Assembly (NCBI GenBank): GCA_937139605.1
Contig: CAKZQG010000011.1
Coordinates: 1 to 64,000, forward strand
Reading direction: 5' to 3'
DNA length: 64,000 nt
Source of the DNA: an uncultured bacterium
Lineage (GTDB): Bacteria > DRYD01
Of the stretch, positions 35,955 through 46,900 are shown one piece after another. The position numbers were made by a program, and so were the translations under genes. Below the pieces are notes generated by a model. The model was not told the origin of the DNA. It made no database searches and was given only the letters and a program-made list of their open reading frames with translations. Every line of letters begins with the position of its first letter. The first letter of the stretch is position 1.

Positions 35955-36027
35955 GCGGTAGTAGCTCAGTTGGTAGAGCTCTAGCCTTCCAAGCTAGATG
36001 TCGCGGGTTCGAGTCCCGTCTACCGCT
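35955..36027 (+). tRNA. tRNA-Gly (anticodon TCC)
   Basis: A complete cloverleaf: acceptor GCGGTAG/CTACCGC, D arm GCTC-AGTTGGTA-GAGC, anticodon arm CTAGC-CTTCCAA-GCTAG and T arm GCGGG-TTCGAGT-CCCGT with one G-U end pair. The discriminator is T, no CCA is encoded, and a T run follows. Confidence 0.96.
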
Positions 36028-36041
36028 TTTTTTAATCTCAT

Positions 36042-38150
36042 ATGACCCCCTACCAACTCCTTTATAAAATTTTTAAAGATTATATAAAAACTAAAAACCT
36101 ACAATTCTTTTCATTTGAAAACCAAGAATCACTTAACATCTTTATTAATATCTTCAAAAAAAATATCCAAAATCTAAACATTATATCTATTAACGATTTA
36201 TTTTATAATTTTTTAAACTATACTAAAAATTTAGATAATACTAAAAATTTAGATAACACTAAAGAATTTAAAAACCAATTTTCTAATTTAATTTCCGAAA
36301 ACTATAATAACACACCTTTAATAATACTAGTTAATTTTAATGATTTTATAAGTAATATTGAACAATTATCAATTTTTTTCAAAAATATTATTGATAATTC
36401 AATTCAAAATAATTTTCAAAATGATTTTTTTTTTATTATAGATAAACGGAGTTTAAATTTAATTAGTTTATCCAAAGAAATTCTAAATATAGATGAATTA
36501 GATTTCAACTTATTTTTAAATCTTATTAATAACATAGTATTTTTAGGATATAACTTAAAAGAAAGCTTTTCTAATAACTTTTTCTTAAAGTTATTTAAAT
36601 ATTGTAATAACTCAATTTTAGATGTTTTTATAATATATCAAATAGTTGACAAATTTTTTAAAGAAAATCATAAAACCAAACTTTCATTTAACAAAACCTT
36701 CTTAAAAGAAATAATATATTATTTAGAAGAAAATTTCAATATAAATAAAAATTACTCTAATTTAATTAATAAAGATAACTATATAAAAATATTTTATTTT
36801 GTTTTAAACAATATAATAGAGAACATAGAAGAAAACTCATTTTTATACGATTTTAACATTAAAGAAAAGATATTTTATAAATATTATATTTTAAATCAGT
36901 ATTATCATGATTTAGAAAAAACTTTTGCTAAAAATTTGATAGATATCCAAATTAACACAAATAAATTCTTAAATATAATAAATACAATAGAAAATTCAGT
37001 AAAATTATTAAAAAAGAATGTATTATTAAATCCTATTTTATATATATCAAAATCAAATGATACAAACAACCTAAAAGAATTAAACAAATTAGAAGAAATC
37101 TTACAAATAATAATTAGCATATCAAAAAATCCACCTAAGGAATTAGAAAATATCTTATTATACTTAAGAGAAACTCTATACAATCAAAATGCTAAAAATA
37201 ATAACGATAAAAATAATAATGATAAAAACAACATAGAAGATAGCATAGTTTTATTATTTACTTTACTTTCAATTTTGATAGGAAATAATTTTTTATTACT
37301 AAAAATACAAGAAAAAGATTATAATCTACTATTATTATTTAATACAAATAATATTAACTTAAATGTAACTAATTTAAAAGAGACACTAATAAATAAATTA
37401 AGATTTTTACCAAACCTTAATATTATAGATTTAAAAACAATAGAATTACAAAATACAGAGCAACTGTATGAAATTTTTATAGATTTTATAATATCTACTA
37501 TCCAAAATGCTACAAAAACTACTAATGCCCAAAAACTAAAAATAATAGAATTAATATTAAATTCTAACTTATTAGCAAAAGATACAAATTTTTTAAATAA
37601 TAAAGCATTTTATTATATTATGATTAATAATAATAATTTAGCTAAGGAATACTTAGACCTCTTTTTTGAGGTTAATCCTAACTCAAACGATGATAATGGT
37701 ATAGTTATTTATAATTTAGCATATATAAATTATGTTAAAGGAGATTATAAAAAAGCTCTTAAAATTCTGGAAGATTTTATAAATAACATAAAAAAAGAAT
37801 CATTTTTTAGTGTTATTAAAACTATCCTACCTATTCCATTTAAAAATATACTGAAAAAAATCAAGGATAATAATTTAAATCCTAATTTAGAATTCTTTTT
37901 TAATATAGAATTTAATATCTCAGTTTATGTTTTGTTTTTACTATCAATTGCCAATTTATATTATCTTTTAGATGATAAAGAAAAAGCGCTAAAAATAATT
38001 GAACAAATCAAAAGTTTTGATTATGAGATTAACTTAGTAAGATTAAACGATATAAAGTTCTATAAAAAATCTACTGCTATTATATACAAAGATACAACAA
38101 TCTTACCAAAAGATAACACTTTTGAACTATTTATTAAATTAATAAAATAG
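36042..38150 (+). CDS. Unknown 702-residue protein with TPR-like C-terminus
   Basis: Not recognised. It is very rich in Asn, Ile, Leu and Lys and predicted mainly helical. Residues 60-80 hold a small tandem repeat (TKNLDNTKNLDNTKE), and another lies near 385 (NNDKNNNDKNN). Around residues 520-600, AFYYIMINNNNLAKEYLDLF and YNLAYINYVKGDYKKALKIL look like two tetratricopeptide repeats; a third partial one follows near 640-665. No transmembrane segment or catalytic motif is seen. The ATG lies 15 bases after the tRNA-Gly and there is no ribosome binding site. It converges with the holA-like gene. Confidence 0.6.
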   Translation: MTPYQLLYKIFKDYIKTKNLQFFSFENQESLNIFINIFKKNIQNLNIISINDLFYNFLNYTKNLDNTKNLDNTKEFKNQFSNLISENYNNTPLIILVNFNDFISNIEQLSIFFKNIIDNSIQNNFQNDFFFIIDKRSLNLISLSKEILNIDELDFNLFLNLINNIVFLGYNLKESFSNNFFLKLFKYCNNSILDVFIIYQIVDKFFKENHKTKLSFNKTFLKEIIYYLEENFNINKNYSNLINKDNYIKIFYFVLNNIIENIEENSFLYDFNIKEKIFYKYYILNQYYHDLEKTFAKNLIDIQINTNKFLNIINTIENSVKLLKKNVLLNPILYISKSNDTNNLKELNKLEEILQIIISISKNPPKELENILLYLRETLYNQNAKNNNDKNNNDKNNIEDSIVLLFTLLSILIGNNFLLLKIQEKDYNLLLLFNTNNINLNVTNLKETLINKLRFLPNLNIIDLKTIELQNTEQLYEIFIDFIISTIQNATKTTNAQKLKIIELILNSNLLAKDTNFLNNKAFYYIMINNNNLAKEYLDLFFEVNPNSNDDNGIVIYNLAYINYVKGDYKKALKILEDFINNIKKESFFSVIKTILPIPFKNILKKIKDNNLNPNLEFFFNIEFNISVYVLFLLSIANLYYLLDDKEKALKIIEQIKSFDYEINLVRLNDIKFYKKSTAIIYKDTTILPKDNTFELFIKLIK

Positions 38151-38151
38151 C

Positions 38152-39186
38152 TTATAATTTAAAAGAAAAGGAATTGATAATATTATCAATAGCGTTAGTA
38201 TAAGTTATTTTCCCTTCTTTTATATCTTTTTCTAATTCAAAGAACTTATTAATTAGGCTAATAAAAAACTTAGAATATTTTTGGGATATATAATTAATTT
38301 CTTTTATATAAGGCATCAATTTTATTATCCTATATTTATTAGCTTTTAAATTAGAAGCAATTAGATTAATATTTTCTCCAACTTTTGTATATTCATTATA
38401 AGCTTTTATAAGAAATAACACCTGACTATAAATTAATCCCCAAACTTCCTCTATAGTTAAATCTTTAAAATATCCTTTTTCTATCTGATTTAACAACCCC
38501 ATTAAAGATCTATATTTTCCATAAGAATTCCTAAATAATATATCAAATAAATCCTGGATTATAATAAAAACATTTACAGAAGTTAAATCAAATAACTGAA
38601 ATTCATTTATATAATCTAATATCTCATCTTGGCTAACATCAGAAATAACTAAGGATAAATTTTTCAAAATCACTTCTGCTTGAATTATATCAACTCTATT
38701 AACTATTGTCTCGATTATATTATAAGGGATATTTGGATAATTTTTAGCTAAAATTTTTATCTTATCATCTTTTTTTTCAATATACTCTTTAAAATTATCC
38801 TTTAAAACTTTATAAATCTCTTGATCTATTTTGGATATTTCTTCTAATTTTAGATCTTCTAAATCTATTATTATATTTATATTATTTTGGATTATATTAA
38901 AAATAATTAGTTTTAATTGATTTAATAAGTTTTGTTTTTCTTTTTTATCTTTTAAACTATCTAAAATTAAAGTAGAAAAAGAATAAATAATAAATAACTT
39001 TTTCGTATTAAAGAGATCTTTCTGAAATAAAATTTCCTTTATTATTTTTAATCTCTCTTTAATTGTCGATAAAGTTTTTAAATCAATTGTTTGTATAGTT
39101 ATATCTTTGGAATTAGATTTTATAAAAGATATTAAAATATCTATTGCTTGCTTGTTATTATTTGTAGTATTTACTATATATCTCAT
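38152..39186 (-). CDS. DNA polymerase III delta subunit-like protein (HolA-like)
   Basis: A 344-residue protein of the size and layout of the clamp-loader delta subunit. The C-terminal third (YSQVLFLIKAYNEYTK, then NLKANKYRIIKLMPYI and FELEKDIKEGKITYTNAIDN) follows the delta pattern, in which a helical bundle ends in D-x-x-x-K-x-G. The central part (SDVSQDEILDYINEFQLFDL) also resembles delta domain II. There is no P-loop, as expected. Its ATG overlaps the stop of the upstream gene (TAATG), implying translational coupling. Similarity is by pattern only. Confidence 0.55.
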   Translation of the reverse strand: MRYIVNTTNNNKQAIDILISFIKSNSKDITIQTIDLKTLSTIKERLKIIKEILFQKDLFNTKKLFIIYSFSTLILDSLKDKKEKQNLLNQLKLIIFNIIQNNINIIIDLEDLKLEEISKIDQEIYKVLKDNFKEYIEKKDDKIKILAKNYPNIPYNIIETIVNRVDIIQAEVILKNLSLVISDVSQDEILDYINEFQLFDLTSVNVFIIIQDLFDILFRNSYGKYRSLMGLLNQIEKGYFKDLTIEEVWGLIYSQVLFLIKAYNEYTKVGENINLIASNLKANKYRIIKLMPYIKEINYISQKYSKFFISLINKFFELEKDIKEGKITYTNAIDNIINSFSFKL

Positions 39187-40397
39187 TATTTAACTGTTAA
39201 TTTAAAGTTATCTAATTCTTGTTTAAAATCGAGATTATATATATCATTCTCAATTGCTTTCTTTAAAAATAAAGTTGCATTAGTTTTATTAAAATTAGAT
39301 AAAACTTTATAAATTAAAAAATAAGCATATGATTTATTAGGAAATTTAGATATACTATTAAATAATATTTTTAAAGCTTGTTCATAAGAGATATTATCTT
39401 TTTTTAATATTAATTCTAAGGCTTGTGATATCTCATTATAATACTCATCTGAATTATATTTTTTATTTTGGTTTATAAAATAACATAAATCTTGCTCATT
39501 TTTTAGATATTTTGAATAAAACCTATACTTTATCCACATAGTATTAAAATAAACTTCATTTATAATATCCTTACTAGATTTTAAAAATGAAGGTAATAAA
39601 TAAATATTGTCTAACATTTTAAAAGATTCATCAAAATTATATAATTGATAATAAAAATTAGCTAACATTAAATAAACTTTAATATCTTTTATATTTTTTA
39701 AATTACTAATTGCTTCATTGTATTTTCCTAATTTCCAATAAAGATTAGATTTAGCTATATATCCTTCATTAAATTTTCTATTAAGTTTTATAGAATAATC
39801 ATAATTAAATAAAGCATTAGGAATATCATTTAATCTCTCATAATTTTTAGCTAAAACATAATGATAATAATAAAATCCTTTCATTTTTTTTTGTAAATCT
39901 AAAAGAATATCTAATGATTCTTTGTAGTATTGTTTTTTAATTTCCGGAGTTAAAGAGTAATTATTATCAGTTTTTGTAATAATTATAATAGCTTTAGCAA
40001 AAAGAGCATCCGGATTCAATTTATCCTCATTTAGCACATCATATACTAACTTCTCTGCATTATAAATATCACCCTTACTTAAATAATAATATATTTCCTT
40101 TGTATCTACCTTAGAAAATACTTTTAAATTTGATATCATAAAAAAATAAACAGAAATAATGAAAATAATAAAAATAATTTTTACCAACTTATTTTTAGAT
40201 TTAATTCCTTTTAATATTTCTATATTTGACTTAGAAATACTAAAATAAGAAGCCAAAAGTTGTACTAATTCCTGATTAGCTTTATTATCTACAGGTAAAG
40301 ATTTTAAAAACACTTCATAATTATTTTCATCTATTTTTATAATCTTACTTACTTTAGAATTGGGTTTTACTTTTATGTTTATAAGCTTTTCATTCAT
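39186..40397 (-). CDS. DUF167 (YggU-like) domain fused to a membrane TPR protein
   Basis: Residues 1-72 (INIKVKPNSKVSKIIKIDEN, then LPVDNKANQELVQLLASYF and SNIEILKGIKSKNKLVKI) match the complete YggU/DUF167 fold. A single transmembrane helix follows directly (about 73-92), and then about 310 residues of tetratricopeptide repeats (IYYYLSKGDIYNAEKLVYDVL, AIISNLKNI). DUF167 proteins are normally free-standing, about 95 residues, and cytoplasmic. Here the C-terminal TPR part would be outside the membrane. The frame is continuous, with no sign of a frameshift. The function is unknown. Confidence 0.7.
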   Translation of the reverse strand: MNEKLINIKVKPNSKVSKIIKIDENNYEVFLKSLPVDNKANQELVQLLASYFSISKSNIEILKGIKSKNKLVKIIFIIFIISVYFFMISNLKVFSKVDTKEIYYYLSKGDIYNAEKLVYDVLNEDKLNPDALFAKAIIIITKTDNNYSLTPEIKKQYYKESLDILLDLQKKMKGFYYYHYVLAKNYERLNDIPNALFNYDYSIKLNRKFNEGYIAKSNLYWKLGKYNEAISNLKNIKDIKVYLMLANFYYQLYNFDESFKMLDNIYLLPSFLKSSKDIINEVYFNTMWIKYRFYSKYLKNEQDLCYFINQNKKYNSDEYYNEISQALELILKKDNISYEQALKILFNSISKFPNKSYAYFLIYKVLSNFNKTNATLFLKKAIENDIYNLDFKQELDNFKLTVK

Positions 40398-40407
40398 ATT
40401 TTATTTT

Positions 40408-41424
40408 TTATAATTCAATAGTAGTAATTAAGCCGGAATTATTTATCTTAAAAGGTAATTCCATTAGGTTAAATTCTTTCATAATATTAAGGACTTTTTC
40501 TTTTTGATTAGTAATGATAAAGATAGTTCCTCCACCTGCAGCTCCACACAATTTATACCCAAATGCATACTTATCAACTTCATTTAAAAAATTTTCGATA
40601 ATAGTATTAGTATGTTCCTTAGTTAGAGTTTTTCTTATATTCCATTCTTGTTTAACTAATAGTCCAATTTTTTCTATGTCATTAGTAGATATAAGCTCAT
40701 ATAGATCTTCAGATATTTCTTGGATTTTTTTTAATTTATTTATAGTTTCTACTTCTTTATCTAATACATTTTTAACTACTTTCCAGTTTAGGTTCCCTGA
40801 TTCATGTTCAAAACCAGAGTATGCTAAAACCATATGATTTTCTAAATTTTTTATCAATTCTTGTTGATTTATTTTTTCTATAACATATTGATTTTTATCA
40901 AAGAAGATAACATTAATCCCACCGTTAATAGCAGCAATATAATCTTGTTTTCCCGTTAAAGTATGTAATACTTTAGCTTCTATAAATGATGCTGTATCTA
41001 TTATATCATAATCATTGTAATTAGTATATAAGCTTTTGTTTATTTTTAATAGATTTTTAATAATAGTAATAAGTAATGAAGAAGATGCCCCTAACCCTGA
41101 TTTTAACGGTGCTTCATTATATGTTAATATCTTATATCCTTTTAATACATCAATATTCAAAGTTTTAAAAGATTCATATACCAATTTAGTTTCAGCTAAA
41201 TCTTTTATCTGATTTAAATCCTTTATCTTATATATTCTATTTAAGTCTTTTATTTGTATTTCCATATATTCGTTATCCGTTATAGTTTCTATTATACAAT
41301 TACTAAAGATATTAATAGCTACATTTATTGTGATACTTGTTCCTAAGAGTATATATAAAGGGAATATATCTAACGTTCCTCCGCATAAATCTATCCTATT
41401 TGGAGCAATACTTCTTATTTTCAT
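40408..41424 (-). CDS. GHMP-family sugar kinase (HddA-like)
   Basis: A 338-residue small-molecule kinase. The N-terminus SIAPNRIDLCGGTLDIFPLY fits the D-glycero-D-manno-heptose 7-phosphate kinase/L-fucokinase branch. The ATP loop is APLKSGLGASSSLLITI and the C-terminal motif is KLCGAAGGGTIFII. The product is probably a sugar phosphate feeding a nucleotide-sugar for surface glycans. AAGGAGAG precedes the ATG. It lies in a minus-strand run with recR and the DUF167-TPR gene. Confidence 0.78.
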   Translation of the reverse strand: MKIRSIAPNRIDLCGGTLDIFPLYILLGTSITINVAINIFSNCIIETITDNEYMEIQIKDLNRIYKIKDLNQIKDLAETKLVYESFKTLNIDVLKGYKILTYNEAPLKSGLGASSSLLITIIKNLLKINKSLYTNYNDYDIIDTASFIEAKVLHTLTGKQDYIAAINGGINVIFFDKNQYVIEKINQQELIKNLENHMVLAYSGFEHESGNLNWKVVKNVLDKEVETINKLKKIQEISEDLYELISTNDIEKIGLLVKQEWNIRKTLTKEHTNTIIENFLNEVDKYAFGYKLCGAAGGGTIFIITNQKEKVLNIMKEFNLMELPFKINNSGLITTIEL

Positions 41425-41447
41425 AAATAAGTCTCTCCTTTTTATAT

Positions 41448-42050
41448 TTATAATATTTTTTTTCTTTCTTTTAAAGCGTTAATTATAGTGATTTTATCGG
41501 CATAGTCTAATTCACTACCTGCAGGTAATCCTATAGCTAATTTTGTTAAAATAATATTATCATCTATTTTTTTTATTTTTTTAGCAATATAATTTATAGT
41601 TGTTTCTCCTTCTAAGTTAGTAGGTAATGCAAATATTACTTCTTTTACATTTTCCATTTCTATTCTTTTTATTAATTTTTCTATAGTTAATTTATCTGGA
41701 GTCATATTTTCTAATGGATTTATTAATCCCTTTAGTACATGATATTTTCCATGATATGAATTAGTTTCTTCTATATGTATTACATCTTTTACATTTGATA
41801 CTACACATATTTTATTTTCTCGTTCCTTGCTTATACAAAATTTACACGGGTTTTGAAATTTTATAGTTATTGAATAACAATTAGAGCATTCAATTATATT
41901 TTCTTTTAGTTTAGATATAGCATTAATTATTTCGTTTGATAAATTAGATTCATCTGTAATTAAAAAGAAAGTAATTTTTTCAGCAGTTTTTGGACCTATA
42001 GTTGGTAATTTTTGTAAAACCTCTATTAACTCTTTTACTTCTTCAAACAT
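41448..42050 (-). CDS. recR: Recombination protein RecR
   Basis: RecR is a ring-forming DNA clamp that works with RecO and RecF in gap repair. The 200-residue protein has a helix-hairpin-helix (LQKLPTIGPKTAEKITFFL), a four-cysteine zinc finger (CSNCYS with CKFC) and a TOPRIM domain (ICVVSNVKDVIHIEE, then YHVLKGLINP). The C-terminal Walker-B-like region TKLAIGLPAGSELDYAD is standard. recF is about 18 kb away on the other strand. Confidence 0.95.
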   Translation of the reverse strand: MFEEVKELIEVLQKLPTIGPKTAEKITFFLITDESNLSNEIINAISKLKENIIECSNCYSITIKFQNPCKFCISKERENKICVVSNVKDVIHIEETNSYHGKYHVLKGLINPLENMTPDKLTIEKLIKRIEMENVKEVIFALPTNLEGETTINYIAKKIKKIDDNIILTKLAIGLPAGSELDYADKITIINALKERKKIL

Positions 42051-42060
42051 ATGTATATTA

Positions 42061-42543
42061 TTATGATACTTTCTCTAACTTCCAATAAGAATATATAAAA
42101 ATAGCTACTCCTATACTAATATAACTATCTGCAAAATTAAATACCGGAAAATTCCATATAGATATCCAATCTACTACTTTAGAATACTTTAATCTATCTA
42201 TTAAATTCCCTATTGTACCAGATAATATCAATAAAACCGAAAAATTAAATAAATAAACTATTGATTTATTTTGTAATTTATTTATTAGATTGTTTAATTT
42301 TTTGTTATATATAATCATAAAATATATTAAAAAAAGAGCTACAATAGATCCTATGAGTAAATAAGTTTCGTTATTAAATAATTTTATTCCAAAAGCACTT
42401 CCTTCATTATATACTAATATGAATTTAATATATTCATTTAATTTTAAAGTATATCCTTTTACAAATAAAGTTTTGGTATATTGATCTAAAAATACTAAAA
42501 ATAAAACAACTATTAAATAAAGAAGTACATAATATATTTTCAT
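42061..42543 (-). CDS. lspA: Lipoprotein signal peptidase
   Basis: An integral membrane aspartyl protease that removes the signal peptide of lipoproteins. It is 160 residues long with four hydrophobic helices. The catalytic Asp residues are in VVDWI and FNFADS. GNLIDRL and LVYNEGSAFGI are the other family motifs. It lies between sdhC and recR with gaps of about 10 bases. Confidence 0.95.
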   Translation of the reverse strand: MKIYYVLLYLIVVLFLVFLDQYTKTLFVKGYTLKLNEYIKFILVYNEGSAFGIKLFNNETYLLIGSIVALFLIYFMIIYNKKLNNLINKLQNKSIVYLFNFSVLLILSGTIGNLIDRLKYSKVVDWISIWNFPVFNFADSYISIGVAIFIYSYWKLEKVS

Positions 42544-42554
42544 AAAATAAAGAA

Positions 42555-43460
42555 TTAATCCGAATTATCTAAGTCTTCATCGTTTTGGTTATATAATTCT
42601 TTATGATTTTTATAGTCTTGAGAATAAAAATGTATTATTAACATTCCCCATAAACTTAAAAATAAGAAAATGATATTAGATAGATCTCTTAATTTCTTTT
42701 GTTTTTCATATGTTTTAGCTAATCCCCAGGTTATTGAAGCTGTCCATAATCCATTTGAAAGATGATATGCTACCGATAATGTAAATAGTTTATATATTAT
42801 TAATCCTATGGGTCTTAGTGGTGGTTTAAACCATATATTAACTTTTTCAAAAGTAAGATCTCTTTTAGCTGGAATATTTAGAGCATCTCTTATAAACTTA
42901 GGTAGATATTCATTAAACCTTACTGTTCTTAAATGAAACAATAAAGTAAATAAAATAATATAAGCTGTTATTCTTTGAAGTATAAACCTATAATTAGTTT
43001 CATATTTTAGGTTATAATTTATTTTGCTTGTTTTTAATAAAATTAAACCAATAATTATATGGATAGTTAGGGGTAGGTATATCCCAAATATTTCTATTAG
43101 TGGTAGCAAAGGGAATTTATGCATTTTTTTAGTAAATTTATTAAGGGTTTTTGGATCTTTTGCTAAAGAATTATTAATATAATGAAATATTAAAAAACCT
43201 CCTATAAATATTGTTCCAGTTAATGAGTGGATTCTTTTAAAAACTACATATGGAATAGAATCTATGATGTTAGTTAATTTATTTAATACAATTTTGCCAT
43301 TACCAACAAAATTGTTTAAGCTACTATCTACCTTTTGAATATAATTAAAGTTATTAGTATCATCGTTTGATTTTATTTTTTCTTTTTTATATTTTTTAAG
43401 TTTTTTATATAAGATAAAACCTGTTAATGTACTTGCACCTAAAATAACTGGTATTAACAT
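42555..43460 (-). CDS. sdhC: Succinate dehydrogenase cytochrome b558 subunit
   Basis: The diheme membrane anchor of a B-type (Bacillus/Bacteroidetes-like) succinate:quinone oxidoreductase. It has five hydrophobic helices. Heme-ligand His candidates are in VFKRIHSLTG, FLIFHYINN, PLTIHIIIG and AYHLSNGLWTA. An extra N-terminal helix (about residues 2-18) and a basic linker extend it to 301 residues, against about 200 in Bacillus. AAGGAGAG precedes the ATG. The flavoprotein and iron-sulfur subunits are not nearby. Confidence 0.82.
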   Translation of the reverse strand: MLIPVILGASTLTGFILYKKLKKYKKEKIKSNDDTNNFNYIQKVDSSLNNFVGNGKIVLNKLTNIIDSIPYVVFKRIHSLTGTIFIGGFLIFHYINNSLAKDPKTLNKFTKKMHKFPLLPLIEIFGIYLPLTIHIIIGLILLKTSKINYNLKYETNYRFILQRITAYIILFTLLFHLRTVRFNEYLPKFIRDALNIPAKRDLTFEKVNIWFKPPLRPIGLIIYKLFTLSVAYHLSNGLWTASITWGLAKTYEKQKKLRDLSNIIFLFLSLWGMLIIHFYSQDYKNHKELYNQNDEDLDNSD

Positions 43461-43664
43461 ATATTTTTTTTCTCTCCTTCTTTTTTAAGTATCTTATATC
43501 TTTTATTTTTTTATTATACCTTTATTTTTATTATCCTTTAGAAAAAAAAATAAAAAAAATAAAAGAGTTCCTATAATAGTTTATTAATAACTACTTATCA
43601 ATAAGAATTAAAAGCTTTTAACTCTAAAAAAACTCTCATTTATATTTAAAATTATTTTCTTTAT

Positions 43665-43871
43665 TTATTTGTTTTTTTTTATCATGTCGGATTTCTGTCT
43701 GATTAATGGCGGATTAGTTATCCTACCCTTTTCCTTGACAAAAATTACTGCTTTAATTTGCCTTTCATTTATCCCTATTAATAATTTTCCTCCATTAGTA
43801 TTAGCTGCTATAACCTTAAGATATTCATCTTTCCATTTTTCTTTAAACTCAATGTTTTGATTTTCTTTCAT
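43665..43871 (-). pseudogene. Remnant of an AlbA_2/Schlafen-type ATP-binding regulator
   Basis: The frame has 68 codons. The first 35 residues (NIEFKEKWKDEYLKVIAANTNGGKLLIGI) match the start of the AlbA_2 domain proteins formerly called RecG-like helicases. The last 30 (QIKAVIFVKEKGRITNPP) match their C-terminal winged-helix region. These proteins are usually 400-500 residues long, so most of the middle appears deleted. It borders the restriction-modification island and is evidence of gene decay at its edge. Confidence 0.65.
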
Positions 43872-43972
43872 AGAATTTTTAAACCATAACCTTTTTAAAT
43901 TTTAATGTTATTTTAATTATTTTAAATTAAAATTGTTATAAGGGAATTAAATTGCTTAATAATTTATTTTAT

Positions 43973-46900
43973 TCACTCTTTAAGCCCATATAATTCTAAT
44001 ACTAATTCATCTAATTCTTTTTGGATATCATCTAATTTTTTCTGTGCTTCTTGATTAGTTAATACCCCGTTAAATTTCTGCTTTTGGATAGCTATAGCTC
44101 TATCACATAAGCTCTCAAATACCCTTAACTGCTCTAATGTTGGAATAATAATCGGTAACTGACGAGCATCATTAATCTGGAAATGAACAGTTGTATTTAC
44201 AAAAGCATTCAAATAAGTAGAGATAAAACCAGAATTTAATATACTCACAATAAATTTAGCACTTACCATACTTGTATTAGGAAATAGAGACATACTAAGC
44301 ACATCATGTATACTTTTTTCCTTTATTCTACAGCGCACATCATAGCTAACATCTGTCCAGCAAAATCCTTCACGAAAGTAAAATTGCGGATTACGAACAA
44401 CAGGCATTCCTTCCCCCTTTTTACCCGAATTTTCTTTCAAAAATTTCACATTTTCTCTGCTCCAGTCAATATAGTAAGGAGTAGGAGCATACCATCTATT
44501 TCCATCCTTGTCTCCTTTATCATATGGCACAAAGGTTTTATCCCCTCTAATTCCGTTAAGTTTTTCATCATCAGTAAGATAATCTACATCAACTATTTCT
44601 TCATAACTTACAATGCGATATATCCATCCTTGCCCAAAAACATCTCGCCCATATTTTTCTTTAAGCTCATCAAAAAGCTGGCGTATCTCTTTTTCTTTTA
44701 AATTATTTAAATACGCCTGTGCATCAGCTTTGCTTTTTATATTTTCCTTTTTACAAAATTGTTCTACAAGCAAAAGCTTTTCAGGCCGTTCATTACGCAC
44801 CTTATCCGCCCACTTAGTTCCCTCTAAAACTCCTATATACTTACCATTATTAGCTGTTGCTAAACCCTGCCCTCCCTCTGTAATCAAACCAAGCAATGTA
44901 ATATCACCAGGTTTTAAAGATTTACGATAAATTTCAAGCTCTTTTTTATATTTTTCAATATTTTTACTTGTAGAAATTTTATCCCACCATTTGATAAGTA
45001 ATTCATTTACTTTTTTAGCAAGCTTTTGGTAAATTTTTTTATTAAAATCAGTAGGTATAAAAATAACTTTATTAGGAACATTGGTATAATCATTTTGCTG
45101 TATAGTGTATTTTTCTGGTTGTGTGATGTTATTTTTACCATCTAAAAAGGTTATCTGATGCCCAGGTTCTGGTTGTGATTTTTTTACAATAATTACACTG
45201 GTATCTACCATAGCGCTCTCAAAAGGATTAGCTGTATCAAAAATTTGAAGTATTGTGTTTTCTAATAAAAGATCCCGAAGATTCTTTTTAGTTTGAATAG
45301 TCCAATAAGTTTTAGAAGTAATATAAGTAAGTATCCCATTATTTTTTAATATCTGAAATCCTTTAAAAAAGAAATGATTATAAAGATCATCAGCAAAACC
45401 ATAGTATTTTTTTAATGATATTTTTAATTCTTCATTAACCCCTTTTGTAGAAACATATGGCGGATTAGAAATTACGATATCAAACCCACCCTTCTCTCTA
45501 AATACCTTTGGAAAAAATAATTTAAAATCAAAATTAATCTTATATCCAAAATTTTCCTGTGATTTTTCCAAGCGCCATTTTATTTTCTCATCTATTTTTT
45601 GCTTTAATTCCAATTTTTTTAAAGGATTAGTTTCAGAAAAATATTTATCCATTAATTCTTGAATCTCTTTTCCAATAGGAGAGTTCCAATTTTCAGGAAA
45701 TCCTAAAAGAGAATCACCACAAACAACCTTATAATCCAGATTCGGAAGGGGTTTTATATTATGAAAATCATCTTCATCAACAATCATAGAAAGCCAAAAC
45801 CTTAACTTACATATTTCAACAGCACCCGCATCTATATCAACCCCATAAAGAGAATTCTCTATACAATGTCGCTTCAAATCATAAGAATTAATCTCCTTAT
45901 TAAGATAAATAGCAAGAAGCTGCCTTAATTTTACAATCTGATGCATCATTCCAATAGGAAAAGCCCCTGACCCAACAGCAGGATCACAAATAGCTATATC
46001 TGAAAGAATCTTATCAATTTCTTTAGCATTTTCAATAATACTTTGTGAAATCTTATATTCATACTTTGTTTGCTTTTGTTCTCCAATGCTAATTTTTTCG
46101 TTCTTTTTAATAGCAATCCTTTCATTCTCTAAAATAAAATCCACATGTCTTACAAATTCCTCAATCTCTTTTTTATTTACTTTATCTTTAATTTCTGTTT
46201 CAAGGTAATTTATTAAACTTTCCTGGCACATATAATGTACAATTTCTGGGGGAGTATAATAAACCCCATATTCTTTATTAAACTTAGCTTCTTCTCCCTT
46301 TTTGCCAGAATTTAAGACCTTTACATATTGATCAAAATTATCTTGCCTTATTGCATTTAATTTTTCATAGATTTTTCCAAGTAATTCCGGATCAAGTGCT
46401 ACCTCTTTTTCAAGCGGTTCCTCTTCATTCACAGTAAAATTATACCTATCAAAAACATCAAGGATACCATCTCCAACATCCCCTTCCTTAGTTTTATTCC
46501 TATTAGAAAAAAGTTCATTAGGTAAAAGCACATCAACATTTACCCAATCAAAACCATTAGGCGGATCAAAAAGCCCACCATTTAAAAACGGAATCTTACA
46601 ATTAAATCTATTATAATAATGCTCATTATCACTTCTATCTATTCTTAATGCCTCATAAAATAAAGGCTCAAGGATATCATTATAAAAATTCTTATAATCT
46701 ACAAACTCTTTGTTAAATAATTTCCTAATAAAGTCTTTTGGACCTGTTGTCCAAGGTTTCCCTTTTTCAACTCCAAACCAACCCTTCTTCTGAAGGAAAT
46801 ATAAAAATGTAATCTGTCCCAGCAACTTCTTAGCAAAATCAACAGTACTAATATTTTTTATTTTAAACTCTTTACTCACCTTTAAATCCCTTTGAACAAG

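Noticed and set aside
43669-43860. Plus-strand frame over the AlbA_2 remnant
   Set aside because: The minus strand gives recognisable family residues, while the plus strand does not.
44306-44930. Plus-strand open frames opposite the methyltransferase
   Set aside because: They are antisense to conserved coding sequence, lack ribosome binding sites and resemble no family.
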